Assembly: GCA_031761405.1 (NCBI GenBank)
Contig: JASEVX010000081.1
Coordinates: 551,024-615,023 of the forward strand
Direction: 5' to 3'
DNA: 64,000 nucleotides
DNA from: Serripes groenlandicus
Lineage: Eukaryota; Mollusca; Bivalvia; Cardiida; Cardiidae
Below, one piece after another: positions 23,200 to 34,400 of the stretch. A program made the position numbers and the translations under genes. The stretch's first letter is position 1. Each line of letters starts with the position of its first letter. Below the pieces are notes generated by a model. It saw only the letters and a list, made by a program, of their open reading frames with translations. It was not told where the DNA came from and made no database searches.

Positions 23200-24505
23200 A
23201 TTCTCCTTTTACCACAATGTTATCCTGTCACGATGTTTTCATAGTATACGGCCTACATATCATGTAAAAGTTCCCCATTTTTCACACTGTATGTACATAT
23301 GTCCTTATTTCTCCTTTTACCACATATACGGCCTACATATCATGTACATGTCCCAATTTATCCCCATGTTTGTACATTTCTCCTATTACAACAATGTTAT
23401 CCTGTCACGATGTTTTCAAAGTATACGGCCTACCCATCATGTAAAAGTTTCCCATTTCTCACCATGTATGTGCATTCCTCCTTTGACCACAATTTTATCC
23501 TGTCACGATGTTTTCAAAGTTTACGGACTACGGTTTATTCCCATTTGGTCTACACTTTTTGCACTTTGTCCCATTTGGTCTACACCCAGTTTGGACCCCA
23601 GTGTCATTTCGTCTTCACTTATATTTAAGTTGACAGACAGCCCCTTACACATTCAATAAGACAAACATCTTTTGTTAAAAATATGTGGGTTAATAATGAG
23701 ATGGCATTCAAACACTGCAAACAGTGTAAACTAAGATCATCTGATCTTTAATGTAGACTCAGACTACCTGTCAGTTCAGTATAAACTGCAGCAGCCAGTC
23801 CTAGTCTACATTATGTTGAGACCCTCAAAAGTAAGTTTTCACACCATTCAGGTGTGAAAGATAATTAAAGATAATATGTGTTATTTTAGGAGGCATAAAT
23901 GCTAAAATGCTTTAATGTCAATGTCAGATAAATTAGCAAGCTCCATAGAAATAAAGCTTTGCATATTCATGTTATGAACAGTAGACGAAATGGGAATTAG
24001 GGTGTAGACCAAATGGGACAAAAAACAGTAGACCAAATGGGATTAGACGAAATGGGAAGTTACCACGGCCTACATATTATGTAAATGTCCCGACTTCTCT
24101 CTATGTTTGTACATTTCTCCTTTATCACACTGTTATCCTGTCACAGTGTTTTCATTGTATACGGCCTACCCATCATGTAAATCTTGTACAGAGTACAAAT
24201 GTATCATGTAAATGGTTCCCATTTCTCCCCATGTATGTACACATTTCTCCAATTACCACAATGTTATCATGTCACGATGTTTTCAAAGTATACGGCCTAC
24301 ATACCATGCACAAGTTCCCCGTTTCTCACCCTGTATGTACATGTGTCCACATTTCTCCAATTACCACAAGGTTATCATGTCACGATGTTTTCAAAGTATA
24401 CAGCCTGTAAAAGTTCCCCCTTTCTCATCATGTATGTACATTTCTCCTTTTACCACAATGTTATCCCGACACGATGTTTTCAAAGTGTACGGCCTATGTA
24501 TTAGT
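23200..24505. repeat. Irregular tandem array, 90-130 bp units, interrupted by a foldback element
   Basis: Units share ACCACAATGTTATCCTGTCA, CGATGTTTTCAAAGTATACG and CATCATGTAAAAGTTCCCC words. Starts of the TATCC/TATCA word fall near 23219, 23398, 23496, then 24134, 24264, 24373 and 24461. The unit length is therefore variable, as if smaller blocks were reshuffled. The array is split by the insertion at 23532-24064. Confidence 0.85.
23532..24064. mobile_element. Foldback element with CCCATTTGGTCTAC arm repeats
   Basis: The left arm repeats TCCCATTTGGTCTACAC twice and then has CATTTCGTC. The right arm holds the inverse words (GACGAAATGGGAA, GTAGACCAAATGGGA twice, GACGAAATGGGAA). The centre is 350 bp without a coding frame. 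The flanks are ACGGACTAC (23523-23531) and ACGGCCTAC (24065-24073), a possible 9-bp target-site duplication with one mismatch. The array usually has this word only once per unit. Confidence 0.75.
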
Positions 24506-24512
24506 GAAAACT

Positions 24513-25165
24513 CGTTTTGCCCGATGTTTTCAACTTCACTGAATAATTGTTGTGATTTCTGATAAGTTTTTCAAAGTCGTATCATGTTTTATTGTATACT
24601 TTGTTTTTTAATCTGCAGCACATGTTTGAAAAAAGGTGGAAAAGGGATGATCAATGCCTTGTTTTTCCCCAATGTTTTCTACTTCATTGAAGAATCACTT
24701 TTATTTGATATGTTTTTAGAATTAATATTCGTGATTACTTGTTTTACCCCAATATTTTAAATTCATAGAATAATTGGTGTGGTATCTGATTAGTTTTTCA
24801 AAGTCATCCTCAACTATTTATAACACATCAAGATCGTTTTGCCCGATGTTTTCAACTTTACTGAATAATTGTTGTGATTTCTGATAAGTTTTTCAAAGTC
24901 GAATCATGTTTTAATTGTATACTTTGTTTTTTAATCTGCAGCACATGTTTGAAAAAAAGGTGGAAAAGGGATGATCAATGCCTTGTTTTTCCCCAATGTT
25001 TTCTACTTCATTGAAGAATCACTTTTATTTGATATGTTTTTAGAATTAATATTCGTGAATACTTGTTTTACCCCAATGTTTTAAATTCATAGAATAATTG
25101 GTGTGGTATCTGATTAGTTTTTCAAAGTCATCCTCAACTATTTATAACACATCAAGATCGTTTAT
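24513..25165. repeat. Two near-identical 322-bp higher-order repeats
   Basis: Copy one begins at 24513 and copy two at 24835; both start with CGTTTTGCCCGATGTTTTCA. They differ at only a few bases. Inside each copy are three diverged sub-units of about 107 bp, each opening with a TTGTTTT(T/A)CCCCAATGTTTT-like word followed by a CATTGAAGAATCA or TAGAATAATTGG-like word. Confidence 0.85.
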
Positions 25166-28100
25166 TTAATCATTATTTAAAGATAATTAAATAGCCAATC
25201 AAATTTTTTATTATTTAAACATGACTGTTAATAGGGTAAAATAAAAGTGGGGTCGAAATCACTTACGACACTGGGGTCTAAAATATTTGGGGTCGAAATC
25301 ACTGGCTACCATATGATGTTATGAAGCGTTGTTAAAAGTAAGTTCGTGTCAATTATACAGTGTTATACTATTCAATTAAATAAAAAGTATTTGTACATAT
25401 TGAAAACAATCTAGTCCACATTGGAATTATATTACGTTTTGATTTCATAGATTGGGTGTAATAATTCGACGATAGGTCAGTCCTCGAATTGACCTAGTTC
25501 GTTTACTGCGTATCGGTGTTGTTTACAAAAGAAAGCGTGCGGCGTAGGAATATTCATAAGATACTGTTTACTGCAGAATCATTTGTATTTCTCAAAATAA
25601 AACTTATTTAAAAAAACAAACCAGTGTCTACATCAAACTGGTTGTAATGAAAACACTTTAAGTATGAGTTTACGTTGATTTTTGCGAACTATCTTGAGTA
25701 GCGTATGTATGAAAAGATCATATAGTTTATAGAGAGGATGTGTGTTGTTGGGCATATTCCATCAGCCTGTGCAATCCCATAGGAAGAAGATTATTATTAC
25801 ATAATAATCACCTTCCAAAAACCAGTTGGTACGAATCGTTCATCTCGAACGAAACATGAAAAACCGGGTACGAATCCAATGAATTTTAGAAATCGGATTA
25901 ACTCGTGAAAACAGCGAAGTATTCATAGCGGAAGGAATTTAATTACTCTATGGGAACCGATGACACCTTGTCGTCTATTAGATAAGAATGACCAAAATCG
26001 CCAAGCGATGACATGCTGCATTTACAAATAATAGAATGGGTCACGTTACGGCCATGCGTATTGCATAGTTGGGTTAACGTTGTTTTTACAGTTTCTAGAA
26101 TTATAGTGTTATATGTAGTAACTAAAATGAATCATCATTGATTACCCATTTAATTAAAAATCTCAATATCGTAAATAGGCAAAAACATCGTCAGAAACTT
26201 CTTTCTGAGCTTTGATGAATCGGGTCGTAAACCAAACTATAAAAGAAAGCGTAGCCTAGGCAGTTAAGCGAAAGTTATTAAATAGCCATTTCATGTGTCT
26301 AAATTTTTGTAATAACGGTAGAAGACATACGTATTCTGTATCTTGGTGTTTCTTAAATCATTTTATACAATTGATTTATTCATAAAGGTTGTTTTTTCCA
26401 AACATATAACAGAGTTTTCTTAACAATAATAATGTTGCTTGCTCCCTTTTCGATTACGTCACCCCATGGTACAAAATTAAAACCTATCTCATACTGACGC
26501 CGCGCTTCCACGCGGCGTCAATGATACAGTTGACATTCGACACCTGACTGACCTCCATCTATTGTTTTACGGTTGTGACGATGGAAATAAAGACGAACGT
26601 GTTCATTGAAAATAAACCTGTAAATGCCGTCCTCAACAATGCTCTCTACACCTTTCCCACATGTAGATGCATTTGGTATATATAAGCAGAGAACACGTAT
26701 CTACGTATTGTAAACTGCTGATAGTTATATTGTCAACAGTATTATCTTCAGTATAACATACAGGTATGTTGTATAGAAAGGTTTGAGCGGTAGTATTGAT
26801 ATATCTCTGGAAGAACTCGTGGTCCTCTTCCCATTTTGATATGATACAGTTGACATTTGTCGCCTGACTGGTTATTGTCAGGTTTTGATAAGACAAGTAA
26901 CATGGAACATGGACTATACCGTTCTTGTTTAAATACTTGACCATGACATGACAGCTGATCAACCGATCAACCTAAATGTTTTGTTTTGGAAGGGTAAGTT
27001 TTTGATAATGTGTTATACGAATCAAAGCGCCAATGGCACTGTAGTGGCGATCGTATAGAAAATCCTGCAAGCAGTATATCGGTGTAGGGCTTGCGATGAC
27101 TCTGGTGCGGGTAAATTTGAGATGTATCAACCCTGCATCTTTTGACAGTAGAATAATGTTAGTTTGCCAGAATGTTGTCTTGGTGATTTTTTAGTTACGT
27201 TCTGAAATTGGTCATGATGTGTTCAAAATTAGGCCATTCCAAATTCGATAGACTACCGTTTTAGCTCATTAGAATGGCTATTTGTAATCTAAATTGTTCG
27301 GGTAATCACATGTTCATCACCAGGTCGCTAGCCATATTAAGATAAAATACTTTTTACACTTTAGAAATGACTAAATTATCAAGAAAGGAGAGAATACAGA
27401 ATCCATTATTTTGGTCTTTGTTTCAATGATGTCCGATATTAAACAGGTCTGTTCAATTTAGTCCCTTCACATTGCATGATTGGGGGTTGTCAGAGACATA
27501 TAAACACTGAGGTTGTTAAACTGCTTCGAATAATGTAAGTGCAAAAACAAACACAAAACATGCTCAAAAAGCACAATTTCACTATTTGCCAAACTGTTCA
27601 ATTTATAACAATATATGCGCATATATTATAATGCTCGATCTCCAAACTAAATTAGGCTACACTTTCAGCATCGATTGCTAGTTGACTCTAGAACGTGCAG
27701 ACGTGTATACATAACGTGTGTACACACACACTGACATCGTGTGTCCTTTAAACCTTTGTAAACCAGGATTATCATCTAGACGCTTTCATATATTTAAACA
27801 CCTACACAATAAAGCATTTATAATATTGAGAGTTACTTGCAAGGCAATGATATTTATTATCTGCCCAATAATGACGAAGATAATATTTACATATTTTAAC
27901 TCTATGTAGATAATGTCTCGATAAAACTCAAATATTAGTAACAATCCGGTACCAAAGTAGCACTGACATAATTATTATTAATCACGTCTCTGCATCAATG
28001 ATGGAACTATAACGGATGTGAGTAAATTAGTTTGCAGTAAGGAAAAAAAATATCAACCGATTGTTCAAAACCGACTATGTAAATATCTTTCGTTGTTGTT

Positions 28101-28930
28101 GTTTCTGTTAGCATTGTGGCGATTGTCAAACCAATCGCTACAAAAACTACATTATAAAACCACCAAATACAAACAACAACAAATGTGATAAATGGTACGT
28201 TTCAAAATACCGGCCAATAGTATACACGTTTACCCTTTTTGTTACAAATTTATTTCATTGTCCACCAGGTCATAAACCCATATGACACTTATAAGGAGTC
28301 AAGACAACAGAGAAACATACAAAAAAAAAACATAGAAATATCTCACATACATGTATACAAGTGCCCATAATATCTATATTTCATGTTCATTTCAAACAAG
28401 CATATTCCTCACACAGCTTTTCATGAATGAACAAATAGAACTGCAAATTCCATCACAACTTATCCTGAAAGCTTATAAATGGAGATATCTTAAATTGTAA
28501 AATACCCATTCGATTGATTGTTGTATTACCTCATACGTGTATGCTGTACTTTTGGACGAAGACCTACATTGTTTTTAATCCGTGAATAACAACTAAAATT
28601 GTAAGCTAATCAGAGTCTCCAACAACTATCAGGGGATGTCTAAATCTTAAATGGGACTTTTTTCGTCAGACATTTAAAACTTCCTGATTTACAACGTAAT
28701 CTGTGTAAATAGGATTTACCAGTATTATCCATTTTGCAATTAAAAGCGTTTTCAATAGAACTTCATTCAAATGAGTTGTAACTAGATATAATAGCCTGTA
28801 GCTGAAAGAAAACAAAACACGTATTGAAATCGCGCCAAACCACGCGAGACCTTCACCCGGATGTTATGTATTAAATGACGATAACGACGAGCCGTTCCAC
28901 AGAAAGAATGACATTTAGTTATTAACTCTG
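25166..28930. other. Unannotated 3.8-kb stretch
   Basis: No gene was supported. A small direct repeat, GGGGTCGAAATCACT, occurs at about 25250 and 25290. A 33-bp diverged direct repeat (ATGATACAGTTGACATT) occurs at 26520 and 26843. The longest open frame (minus, 26633-26962, 109 codons) matches no family I know. Confidence 0.5.
26495..26520. repeat. Perfect GC-rich hairpin
   Basis: TGACGCCGCG and CGCGGCGTCA form perfect 10-bp arms around a 6-nt loop, in otherwise AT-rich sequence. No T-run follows that would suggest a transcript end. Confidence 0.85.
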
Positions 28931-29084
28931 TTGAAAGGAGAAAGTGCTCATAGCCGGCAATTTCTACTTTTGCCTAAATGTTTAATACCTATTTCAGTAA
29001 TCATACTTTCAAAAATAGAGATTTTCCATATTTTGGCCTTGATGTTTTCACATGTCGTCTGCTGCAGAGCAGAATCTATGTTGA

Positions 29085-29846
29085 TGCTTGATCTTGATGT
29101 ACAGTGGTTGCAAAAATCCGTGCTTGATCTTGATTTACAGTGGTCGCCAAAATCCGTGGTTGGTCTTGATTGACAGTGGTCGCAAATACACCTGGTTGGT
29201 CTTGAAATACAATGGTCATAATTACCCGTGGTTGGTCTTAATTTGCAATGGTCGCAAATACCCGTGATTGGTCTTGATTGACAGTGGTCACATTTACCCG
29301 TGATTGGTCTTGATTTACAGTGGTTGCAAAAACCTTGGTTGTTTTTTATTTACAGTGGTCGCAAATACTCGTAGTTTGTTTTGATTGACAGTGATCGCAA
29401 ATACCCTGAGTTGGTCTTAATTTACAGTAGTCGCAAATACCCCTGCTTGGTCTTGATTAACAGTGGTCGAAAATACCCGGGGTTGATATTATTTACAGTG
29501 TTCGCGAATATCTGCAGTTGGTCTTAATTAAAAGTGGTCGCAAATATCCGGGGTTGATCTTAATTTACAGTGTTTGCAAATACCTATGGTTGCTCTTGAT
29601 TTACAGTGGTCGCATATACCCGGGGTTGATCTTACTTGACAGTGGTCGCAAAAACTCATACTTGATCTTAATTGACAGTGGTCGCAAATACTCCTGATTG
29701 TTCTTGATTTTCAGTGGTCGCAAAACCCCGGGGCTGATATTAATTGACAGTTGCTGAAAATACCCGTAATTGTTTTAATTGCAAGTGGACGCTAATACCC
29801 GGGGTTGATCTTACTTGACGTCGCAAATACTCGTGGTTGGTTTTAC
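29085..29846. repeat. 36-bp tandem repeat, about 21 copies
   Basis: Units follow the pattern GGTTGGTCTTGATTTACAG then TGGTCGCAAATACCCG. Spacing is 36 bp at 29159, 29195 and 29231, with minor drift later. 36 is a multiple of 3, but stops (TGA, TAA) occur in the units, so it is not coding. Confidence 0.92.
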
Positions 29847-30958
29847 AAAAGCACGGCTCCTATATTCTTAATTCTATTCAAATCGTATATCAAGTTTATA
29901 TATCAAGGCCCGATAGCGAGCAAAATATGACATCATTTACTCTTCTTATTACACTTAGCGCGACTAAACTTTAACAACATTTGCATATAAAGCACATGTT
30001 ATACACGATTTATAACTACATTTGCGAACAATGTAGGTCAAGTTCAGCCTGCACATTCGTCAATATTTCGAACCCAAAAATTCATACACCTGTTATAACT
30101 TGTAAAGCACCAGAAGCTGCAGGCATCGAACGGGACAAGGTTTTAGATAGCAATTATCTTAGGTTCTTAAAAAAGAATTTAACATAAGTGGTGATGAAAC
30201 CGTTTACGTGCAAATAACGGAACAAGCTATAAGGTTGCGAGTAGCGCAGACTGATCTGTATCCGCGCTGGTAGAAAATTCCATTTAGTTGGTTTACGCAT
30301 GGAGTGACCAAAACGGTATCGCACATTCTTACGTCTTGTGTCTTTATGCGTTAAGGGTCATATCTTTTAAGTCATTTAAATATATAGTTGTGTAAAATGA
30401 TCGATATTGGAAAAGTTGTTTAACATGGTGAATGAATATGCGTCTTTTGTAAACGTTTTCTGCACATGGTCATTTAATGTTTTATGTCAACATTAAATGC
30501 CTTGTATGCGGGAACTCTATGAAAGGAAACGAAATCTTAACTGTTATAGAATATTCACAGGTCAGACTGAAGTGACAGGTGCTTTCTTTCTCCATGTTGT
30601 TCATTGTCGACTGCCTTTGCAAGGATACATATAGGGATATCTGTGTATGCATGAAGGATCCACAATTTGTTCTGTGGCAATCCGTACCGATCCTGGATAA
30701 TCCGTGACAATCACCATGATGTAATTACTACTCGGTCCTTTCTATGTGTATAATGATATCGATTATCAATATCTTAAAAATAAATGTATAAACCGTGTAA
30801 ATTAACCTGTATTGAATTGTTGAATACATAACAAAGTCAGTTTAACATTCACTGATCTATCCATCACGTGACTGCAATTATTCAATGTACGTTCAATGTA
30901 ACGCATTCACAATAGCGACTGCAAGTATCTACTGTACATGCAATGTAAGACCTTTACA

Positions 30959-31121
30959 AATAAGGATTGATTCTTATGTTTCGTGCGTCCATGCAGTATG
31001 AACGCTCGGCCGCGATTTTGCAAAGCTATGAAGCGCGCTAGCGCTTCATGGATAATTTGCAAATTCGCGGCGGAGCGTTCATACTGCAAGAACTCACGAA
31101 AATTAAGAATCAATCCTTATA
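30959..31121. mobile_element. Foldback element, about 160 bp, upstream of the receptor gene
   Basis: The arms (about 79 bp each) meet at GCGCTAGCGC (31035-31044). Outer ends are TAAGGATTGATTCTTA and its inverse. Inner words AGTATGAACGCTC and ATGAAGCGC are also mirrored. TTTACA lies just outside both ends (30953-30958 and 31122-31127), a possible 6-bp target-site duplication. It sits about 310 bp before the start codon, so it could affect the promoter. Confidence 0.88.
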
Positions 31122-31433
31122 TTTACATTTCCCCCTTTTTATTACTTTATTTTTATCGACCTTAAAGTGTTCGCGAACAAGTTTTTAATAACAATAAAGA
31201 AATATAACCTTCTATTAAATGAATAGCTGATATTTATAACGTCGTATATCATTGGTTAATGACGTCGCGCTAATCCAATCGGAGTGCAATATTGAAATAA
31301 ACAATGACGTCATAATCCCTACAGAGGTTATGAAAGGTCGACCGGTTCATGCAAAATGAACTCATATTTTATTGTACAGAAAATCAAGTGCGATTGTAAA
31401 TGTTAGTGTATGATGTATATTTCAGTGCTGACA

Positions 31434-31485
31434 ATGGATCTAAGTTTGAACAAGCTGCTATTCGTCATCCTGGCGTGCAAGTTTG
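31434..31485 (+). CDS. Exon 1: start codon and signal peptide
   Basis: It encodes MDLSLNKLLFVILACKF plus the first base of a Gly codon, then the donor GTAAGT. A short polar start, a hydrophobic core (LLFVILAC) and a small residue near the end make a typical signal peptide. TATATTTCAG ends nine bases before the ATG, so a 5' UTR intron may end there and the promoter could lie further upstream. Phase 1 at its end matches the next exon. Confidence 0.8.
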
Positions 31486-34400
31486 GTAAGTTAAATACGT
31501 ATAGGTTATCAAAACTAATATATATCGCTCTTCATTAGCCTGTACAGACGTACATTATCCATAGAACCTTTACCGTTTGCAGGTTTCACTGCCATAGTCC
31601 TTTATATAATGTTCGTTATGTAAATGAAACAAAAATATTTCTGCCGAATGTGGTCCAAGTATATATGATACAAACGATTGTTTTGATCAATAATTATTTA
31701 GGGTAGAATATGTTTAATGGGTTCCATGATTTTCGTATGAAGTTGTTACAGATCGGTATTGTTCGTGAGCTTGAAATGACTGACAAGTCCAGAAAGAATG
31801 CCAATCTCTTACGACCTTGGACGTCAAGTACAGAGCCTACATAAGCGGTGCTTTCCAAATACAATCCTTGAAATTCTCCATTATCTTGAAAGAGACCTGC
31901 TACCTCTAAATCCATGCTACCTGATCTAAAGGGATACTGCTTTACAGAAGTTTCTTAACACCAACTTAGGACTTATCGGCGAACAGTGCAGAGTCAGGGC
32001 AGACTGTGTGGATACGCTTGCTTAATTGGATATATACTGGTTGAAATGCCTTACGGTTGGATTCCGCAGAGCTTGGATTAAACAATGTTAGCAAATACCT
32101 AAATACGTAATACGGAGTCCATTAGATGTGTTCTTAAATAAGTTATATAGCGATTTTACTGCATATGACGATGTATATGTGAGATGTGTCGTTGCTCGTT
32201 TAAGTTTATTTCCCCTTAATTAACGACATACGACATACATGTACAAGTACTTGGAAATATATTAACAATACGCATTTTGCAAGTATTTTAATTTCAAGCG
32301 AAATAATTGGTAAGTTTTATCATTGTGAGTAATAGAAAACTGTTGGTTGCATTATTCATATACTGAAGGGATAATACATCCAACATGATATGTTGGCTGA
32401 TTAATTGTTAATAAACAAGTTATTTGTTTTTGGTTATCCATTTTCATGATTAAAAAACAAAAAATCCTTTTCCCCAAGTTGGTATATGTACCGAATACCG
32501 ACTATATAGGTATGTCAGGGACATATATCTTATCACCGTCGGACACCCACGGTTATTGATGCCGCCATGCTCATATATCACCCGTGGGATTTTCACTGCC
32601 GTTTCGTTTTAACAGATAGCCATTATTGTTTCTGATTGGATGCAGTACTATGTAGTATTGCGCAAAATAGCCAATCAGATCCATCGTAATAATATTTTAT
32701 AGGTTCACTTAAAAAATGGCGTTCTCATCTTAAATTGACTTTACCTTGGCGTGTGAAATGTTTAAATGGACAAGTTACGTGAGTTCCAGAGAGATACAGT
32801 TCGTGTATTGATAAGAAAAATATATATTTTGTTATCAGCAAATAAAGGCGATTGGAACATTTTGTGTAATCAGATATTACGTGTTATGTGTACGCAATAG
32901 GAGAGATTACATGTAAGCGGTCCGGTTAGCTCAGTTGGTAGAGTCCTCGACCCCAAAGCGAGATGACCCGGGTCCGAGCCCCTGACTGGCTGCATGTTTT
33001 TCTTTCCCTGTCGCATGACTCTTCTTCAATTATGATATTAAGATCAGTAAATATGAACTCGTACTGCACCTTGTTGATTTCAAACTTCGGTAATGTTTAG
33101 TAATTAAAGACAGAACGCACATTTACGATCCGTGGGCGCAACCAGTTTTCCTTTCGTCTCCACGTAGCAGAGTATCGGAAATGTAAACGTCAAATATATT
33201 GGTGTATGTGTGTATTCTATTCGATTCTATCAAGACGGCGAAATGAAAATGGACAACCAAATACGCTGCTTTCGGAATTTTTCGAATAATATCATGGGTA
33301 AGTTTCCAGTACTTAAGGTCCATGTATCCTGACACAAGCCAGACAGTCGTAATGCTAACCCAGCAACTCTGAGCACCAAAGAGAGCAGCCATTACTACCA
33401 TTTGTAAATTATTTGGTATGACCCGGCTGGGGATCGAACCCAAGACCTCCCGCAGCCGAGGCGGAAGCTCTACCTTTGATATATTATCTACGTTCCTGGT
33501 TTGTATAATAAATGTAAAACTTTGTTTTATAAACACTTTTGATCGACTACTGTCTAATCATATCAACCAGTATAGTCAATCCGGATTATACTTATAAACC
33601 GAGTAACGTTTATCGTACAATATATATACATAAGCAATAATTGCTTTCAGGTGGAAGCCATTCGGCAATATTGTCAAGAAACAAAGCAGTAAAAGCCATT
33701 AACGACTATTACGACTGGGCACCAGCGCGAATGGTGGATGGTGATCTTAGAACAGACGCTGGTACTTGTTTCTGTTGTTCTATAACTCCTAATGAATTGA
33801 ACCCCTGGTACGAACTGGACCTTGGTAAAAGTCATAGGATAAACAAGATTGATGTCATAGGGAGAATCGAAGGGAAAACAATCAATCGTAAGTGTTATTT
33901 TGTTAAGGCCCCGCGCACAAAGTGTGGCGTGGAGAATACTTCAATCATCGTGTTGATTGGTTGGTCAGTCAGTATGACATATGCATTTGCGAAGTAAACG
34001 ACTCATCCAATGTTAATGAAAAACGATAGAAATATGCATGCTATCATTTTATAATTTCATGCGTTCTAGATTCATCATCCTATTTATCTTAACCGAAACG
34101 CTTAAAGGGATAGTAAGACACACATGATGACAGTTGTAGTTTATATCACTTTGAAATGTCTATTCCATATGGAATAACTTCTTAAAACATATGTCTTTTC
34201 ACTGCTGTAGTAACATTCTGTTTTAATTTTGGCCGAAGGCATCCTACAGGACATTTTGAATATTGTATCATTTTTATGAAGAATGTCCAGTGACCGAATA
34301 TGATAGAAATCGCTTAAGTTTCATGTACTCGTATTCAAATTTTGGATACCTTTATTTCATACGTTACAATTTATTGCAAATGTGAACAAATTAATAACAC

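Larger units (their letters stand above)
31486..33650 (+). other. Intron 1 (2.2 kb)
   Basis: Bounded by GTAAGT and TTGCTTTCAG. It contains a tRNA-like sequence at 32920-32991 and a minus-strand SINE at 33290-33476. The remaining sequence shows no supported feature. Confidence 0.7.

Noticed and set aside
26633..26962. 109-codon minus-strand frame with several cysteines
   Set aside because: No family recognised and no splice context. A 33-bp piece repeated at 26520 aligns in more than one frame, so it is not evidence for coding.
32920..32991. Functional tRNA gene
   Set aside because: Good D-arm, but mismatched anticodon and T stems, poor acceptor stem and no T33; more like a SINE head.
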